Positions 6,333 through 8,582 of a DNA stretch of 8,582 nucleotides are shown piece after piece. How positions within the stretch are numbered: the first letter of the stretch is position 1; the number at the start of each line of letters is the position of its first letter. A model generated the notes under the pieces. That model was not told where the DNA came from. It did no database searches and was given only the letters and a program-made list of their open reading frames with translations. The translations under genes were made by a program, and so were the position numbers. This stretch comes from an uncultured Spirochaetaceae bacterium (GTDB lineage Bacteria > Spirochaetota > Spirochaetia > Sphaerochaetales > Sphaerochaetaceae): contig CAMKAB010000030.1 in NCBI GenBank assembly GCA_946410375.1, positions 1 to 8,582 on the forward strand. The letters are read 5' to 3'.

Positions 6333-6385
6333 AACTCTCTTCACATATGTTTTTATGCGAATCGCTCCGAAAGTTCCCCCTCTTT
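6317..6385 (-). promoter_or_regulatory. Long-range inverted repeat over the ftsK promoter
   Basis: The minus strand reads AAAGAGGGGGAACTTTC (6385-6369), then 38 nt, then GAAAGTTCCTCTTT (6330-6317). The arms pair over 14 bp if three extra G residues in the first arm are bulged out. In RNA made by read-through from asd, the second arm is followed by U residues (CUCUUUUAUG), so the structure could end asd transcription. In DNA, the second arm covers the ftsK -35/spacer region and could be an operator half. I cannot separate these roles by eye. Confidence 0.45.
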
Positions 6386-6418
6386 ACAGTATTCTTATTA
6401 AGACTGTATTGTTACAAT
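6385..6418 (-). terminator. Two small hairpins at the 3' end of asd (weak terminator or mRNA-stabilising structures)
   Basis: Right at the asd stop codon the sequence ATTGT-A-ACAAT (6418-6408) is palindromic. It is followed by TACAGT ... ACTGTA (6408-6385), whose arms enclose 12 nt that can add CTT/AAG pairs. Stems are short and A+U-rich and neither has a U-tract. Termination, if it occurs here, more likely uses the larger inverted repeat just downstream. Confidence 0.3.
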
Positions 6419-7422
6419 CATTTTTCGATCAGAAGTTTTAAAATCTGTACGGCATTGGAAGCCGCGCCTTTTCTGATCTGGTCTCCGCAACACCAAAGAG
6501 CAAGCCCGTTCGGGTCGGTTAAGTCGTCTCTCACACGACCTACCATAACGATGTCTCCGTCTGATGTATCAAGAGGTGTCGGGTAATCCCTGCCCTCAAT
6601 ATTCTCCGCAAGTTTACAGCCGGGAAATGCGCTGATAGCCTTTTTCGCTTCCTCAATGGAGACTTTCCGCTCCGTTCTGAGCACAACGGAAATAGAGTGG
6701 CTTCTCATAACAGGAACACGCACGCAGGTGCACGAAACGGTAAGGTTCGGAAGGTGCATAATCTTTCTTCCCTCGTTCTGCATCTTCATTTCTTCCGCGG
6801 TGTAAAGGTTGTCCGTGTATGAACTGATATAGGGAATAACGTTTTCCGCAATCTGAGTCGGGAACACCTTCGGCTGAGGTTTTTCACCTCTGGAAAGAGC
6901 CTTGTTTTCCTCCTCAAGCTCGCGAAGCCCGCCGATTCCGGCACCGGAGACAGCCTGGTACGTGCTTGCTATCATATTCCTGATAGGAGAGATATTGTTA
7001 ATCGCCGCCACCGCCATAAGCGTGATTATGGTTGAACAATTCGGGTTAGCAATAATTCCCTTGTTCTTAAAGGCGTCCTCTCCGTTAATCTCAGGAACAA
7101 CAAGAGGCACGTCGTCGGTCATTCTGAATGCGGAGCTGTTGTCAATAAAAACGGCGCCCGCTTTCGTAATATGCGGAGCAAAAACTTTAGCTTCCGCCGC
7201 TTCAACAGCTCCGAGAACAAAATCCATTCCCTCAAAGCTGTCCTCTTTCGCCTCTTTAATGGTTATTTCTTTTCCATTAAAGAAAATCGTACGCCCTGCG
7301 CTTCTTGCGCTTGCAAGAGGTAAAAGCGTCTTTACCGGAATTCTATACTCTTCCAACACGGAAATCATCTGCTGACCGACAACTCCGCTCGCACCTAAAA
7401 CCGCTACATTATATTCTTTCAT
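6418..7422 (-). CDS. asd: Aspartate-semialdehyde dehydrogenase
   Basis: The 334-residue cytoplasmic enzyme reduces aspartyl phosphate to aspartate semialdehyde with NADPH, the branch point for lysine/diaminopimelate, threonine and methionine. Visible features are the NADP-binding loop VLGASGVVGQQM (8-19), FIDNSSAFRMTDDVPLVVPEIN (within 92-113), the catalytic cysteine in NPNCST (126-131, C129), TYQAVSGAG (154-162), VPVMRSHS (236-243) with H242 as the probable acid/base residue, and a C-terminal GAASNAVQ (319-326). Length is normal. The region where Bacillus-type enzymes have a FSAGG loop reads VLGAVEAAEAK (69-79), which is a divergent variant. GGAGG (7429-7433) lies 6 nt before the ATG at 7422 and fixes the start. 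It follows lysC, whose product makes its substrate, after a 216-bp spacer. Confidence 0.96.
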   Translation of the reverse strand: MKEYNVAVLGASGVVGQQMISVLEEYRIPVKTLLPLASARSAGRTIFFNGKEITIKEAKEDSFEGMDFVLGAVEAAEAKVFAPHITKAGAVFIDNSSAFRMTDDVPLVVPEINGEDAFKNKGIIANPNCSTIITLMAVAAINNISPIRNMIASTYQAVSGAGIGGLRELEEENKALSRGEKPQPKVFPTQIAENVIPYISSYTDNLYTAEEMKMQNEGRKIMHLPNLTVSCTCVRVPVMRSHSISVVLRTERKVSIEEAKKAISAFPGCKLAENIEGRDYPTPLDTSDGDIVMVGRVRDDLTDPNGLALWCCGDQIRKGAASNAVQILKLLIEK

Positions 7423-7638
7423 TTCTATCCTCCATTCCGGCGTTGCATTCTTCTATCCGCATTTTACCGCCGACGTTTCAAATTCAATTCTTTTTCCGTT
7501 TACATCCCGCCTTATCGGCGCAAAGGCTCTCTTTATGATAATTTATGGAAATACACCCTTTGACATCCGAAGTTTTTTCCTCGCCGCAAACAGCTTTTCC
7601 GCATATAACAAAGCCCGTGAGATTCACGTACATTTCAA
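7423..7638 (-). other. Structured 216-bp spacer between lysC and asd
   Basis: No gene is supported here; the longest minus-strand frames are around 20 codons and lack good ribosome-binding sites. Small hairpins can be drawn. CGTGA-ATC-TCACG (7628-7616) lies just after the lysC stop and is followed by GGCUUUGUU, at best a weak terminator. GCCTT ... AAGGC (7527-7509) competes with CGCC-GATAA-GGCG (7520-7508). CGGCG ... CGCCG (7472-7438) with a 25-nt loop ends just upstream of the asd Shine-Dalgarno. I found no convincing promoter and did not recognise a lysine riboswitch or T-box. It may be an intercistronic leader. Confidence 0.4.
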
Positions 7639-8582
7639 TCAATTCTTTCCCGCGAAGCCTTCGTACAGAACGCGTACCGCCGTTTCAAACTGGCTGTTAT
7701 CCACGCCGATTATAACAGAAAGCTCATCCGCACTCTGATTTATCGTTCTGATGTTTACGCCTGACTTCCCGAGCGCGCTGAAAAACTTTCCCGACGTTCC
7801 CGGACGGAAGCTCATTCGTCTTCCGACAGCCGCAACCAACGCTATATTGTCCTCTATCTGCACGTTTTCCGTGTTTGCAGCCTTCTGAATCTCGGAAACA
7901 ATATCATACAAATTATTCCCGAGCGCGCTTTCGGACGCCACAAACGCAAATGAATCAAGCCCGAGCGTTATATGTTCAATCGGCACGTTATACTTTTCAA
8001 GCACCTCAAGCGTTTTACGAAGCACGGAATTTGAGATAAGATTTCTCCGCCGCACCGTGATAATCGAGAAGTTCCGTCTGCCGGCAACACCGGTTATAAT
8101 GCTGTCGTCCGTAACATTTTCCTCGGACTCAACCGAATCGACAATAACCGTTCCCTCGTCTTCCGGAGCATTGGTATTCCTGATGTTAAGCGGAATTCCA
8201 ACCTCTTTCACAGGCAAAATGGAATCCTCGTGCAACACGGAAGCTCCCATAAACGCAAGTTCGCGAAGCTCGGCGTACGTTATCTTGGAAATAGAACGGG
8301 GATTATCAACAATCCGCGGATCCGCCATCAGAATACCGCTCACATCTGTCCAGTTCTCATACAAATCAGCGCTTGCCGCAGCAGCCACCACGGAGCCGGT
8401 GATATCGCTTCCGCCCCTGCTCATAACCTTTATTTTTCCGCTCGGAACCACGCCGTAAAAACCGGGAATAACGATTTTATCGTGCTCCTTCATGGCGTTC
8501 TGAATCGCATCTGATATCTTTCCGGCGTTAAAAGAGCCGTCAAAATTCATAAAAATGCAATCTTTCGCATCCAGGAAATAAA
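7639..8582 (-). CDS. lysC: Aspartate kinase, partial (N-terminus beyond window edge)
   Basis: The frame stays open to the right edge, so the true start lies outside; the visible 313 residues are the C-terminal part. The first visible residues, YFLDAKDCIF, match the aspartokinase FLDAxD segment. The kinase domain continues with VIPGFYG (37-43 region), SRGGSDITGS (54-63, substrate/phosphate binding), NWTDVSGI (76-83), ADPRIV and the Y-x-E-L-R-ELAFMGASVLHEDS stretch. Two ACT domains follow, starting near ITGVAGRRNFSIITV (about 162-176) and IALVAAVGRRMSFRPG (about 246-261). ACT domains usually give feedback inhibition by lysine or threonine. No homoserine dehydrogenase is fused, so this is a monofunctional enzyme, and about 130 N-terminal residues are missing if it has the usual length. 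It phosphorylates aspartate and feeds the Asd encoded downstream. Confidence 0.95.
   Translation of the reverse strand, partial: YFLDAKDCIFMNFDGSFNAGKISDAIQNAMKEHDKIVIPGFYGVVPSGKIKVMSRGGSDITGSVVAAAASADLYENWTDVSGILMADPRIVDNPRSISKITYAELRELAFMGASVLHEDSILPVKEVGIPLNIRNTNAPEDEGTVIVDSVESEENVTDDSIITGVAGRRNFSIITVRRRNLISNSVLRKTLEVLEKYNVPIEHITLGLDSFAFVASESALGNNLYDIVSEIQKAANTENVQIEDNIALVAAVGRRMSFRPGTSGKFFSALGKSGVNIRTINQSADELSVIIGVDNSQFETAVRVLYEGFAGKN

Noticed and set aside
7423..7638. Lysine riboswitch or T-box before asd
   Set aside because: I could not identify the conserved core sequences of either class in the spacer.

Overview
The window looks like an ordinary chromosomal segment of a spirochaete, probably a Treponema-type organism. 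This is an inference from the style of the proteins: a small exported beta-barrel-like protein with a K-rich, A-L-F-A-ending signal peptide, a PC4/YdbC-like ssDNA-binding protein and a Firmicute-like pyridoxamine kinase. No rRNA or marker gene is present to prove it. Base composition is moderate and fairly even. All six or seven credible genes lie on the minus strand, so transcription runs from the right edge to the left edge. No credible plus-strand gene, tRNA, rRNA, insertion sequence, phage gene or CRISPR array is visible.

Layout in transcription order. (1) At the right edge is the C-terminal part of aspartate kinase (lysC), cut by the window end. (2) A 216-bp spacer with several small hairpins follows. 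(3) Next is a complete aspartate-semialdehyde dehydrogenase (asd). Together, (1) and (3) catalyse the first two steps from aspartate to lysine, threonine, methionine and diaminopimelate. (4) A 102-bp spacer packed with inverted repeats leads into a long ftsK, a septal DNA translocase with a very long repeat-bearing linker. (5) A 318-bp gap follows, holding a 60-bp tandem repeat and the plsC promoter. (6) plsC encodes a lysophosphatidic acid acyltransferase. (7) pdxK encodes a pyridoxal/pyridoxamine kinase. (8) Next is a short PC4/YdbC-family gene. (9) At the left edge is an exported, probably outer-membrane, protein with a strong promoter of its own, cut by the window end.

The genes are mostly housekeeping. 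Spacers of about 90 to 320 bp, with recognisable promoters in most of them, suggest several small transcription units rather than one operon. lysC-asd is the only functional pair.

I do not see a new defence, mobile or biosynthetic system here. The most interesting signals are regulatory or structural. First, ftsK and plsC have no Shine-Dalgarno sequence but have sigma-70-like promoters whose -10 hexamers sit 6 and 7 nt before the ATG, as expected of leaderless mRNAs, while the other four visible gene starts have good Shine-Dalgarno sequences. Second, a 14-bp interrupted inverted repeat overlaps the ftsK promoter. Third, the FtsK linker holds 42-bp (14-residue) repeats in an 84-bp higher-order arrangement. 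Fourth, a 60-bp tandem repeat lies between ftsK and plsC. Fifth, three half-site copies in the leader of the YdbC-like gene look like an operator.
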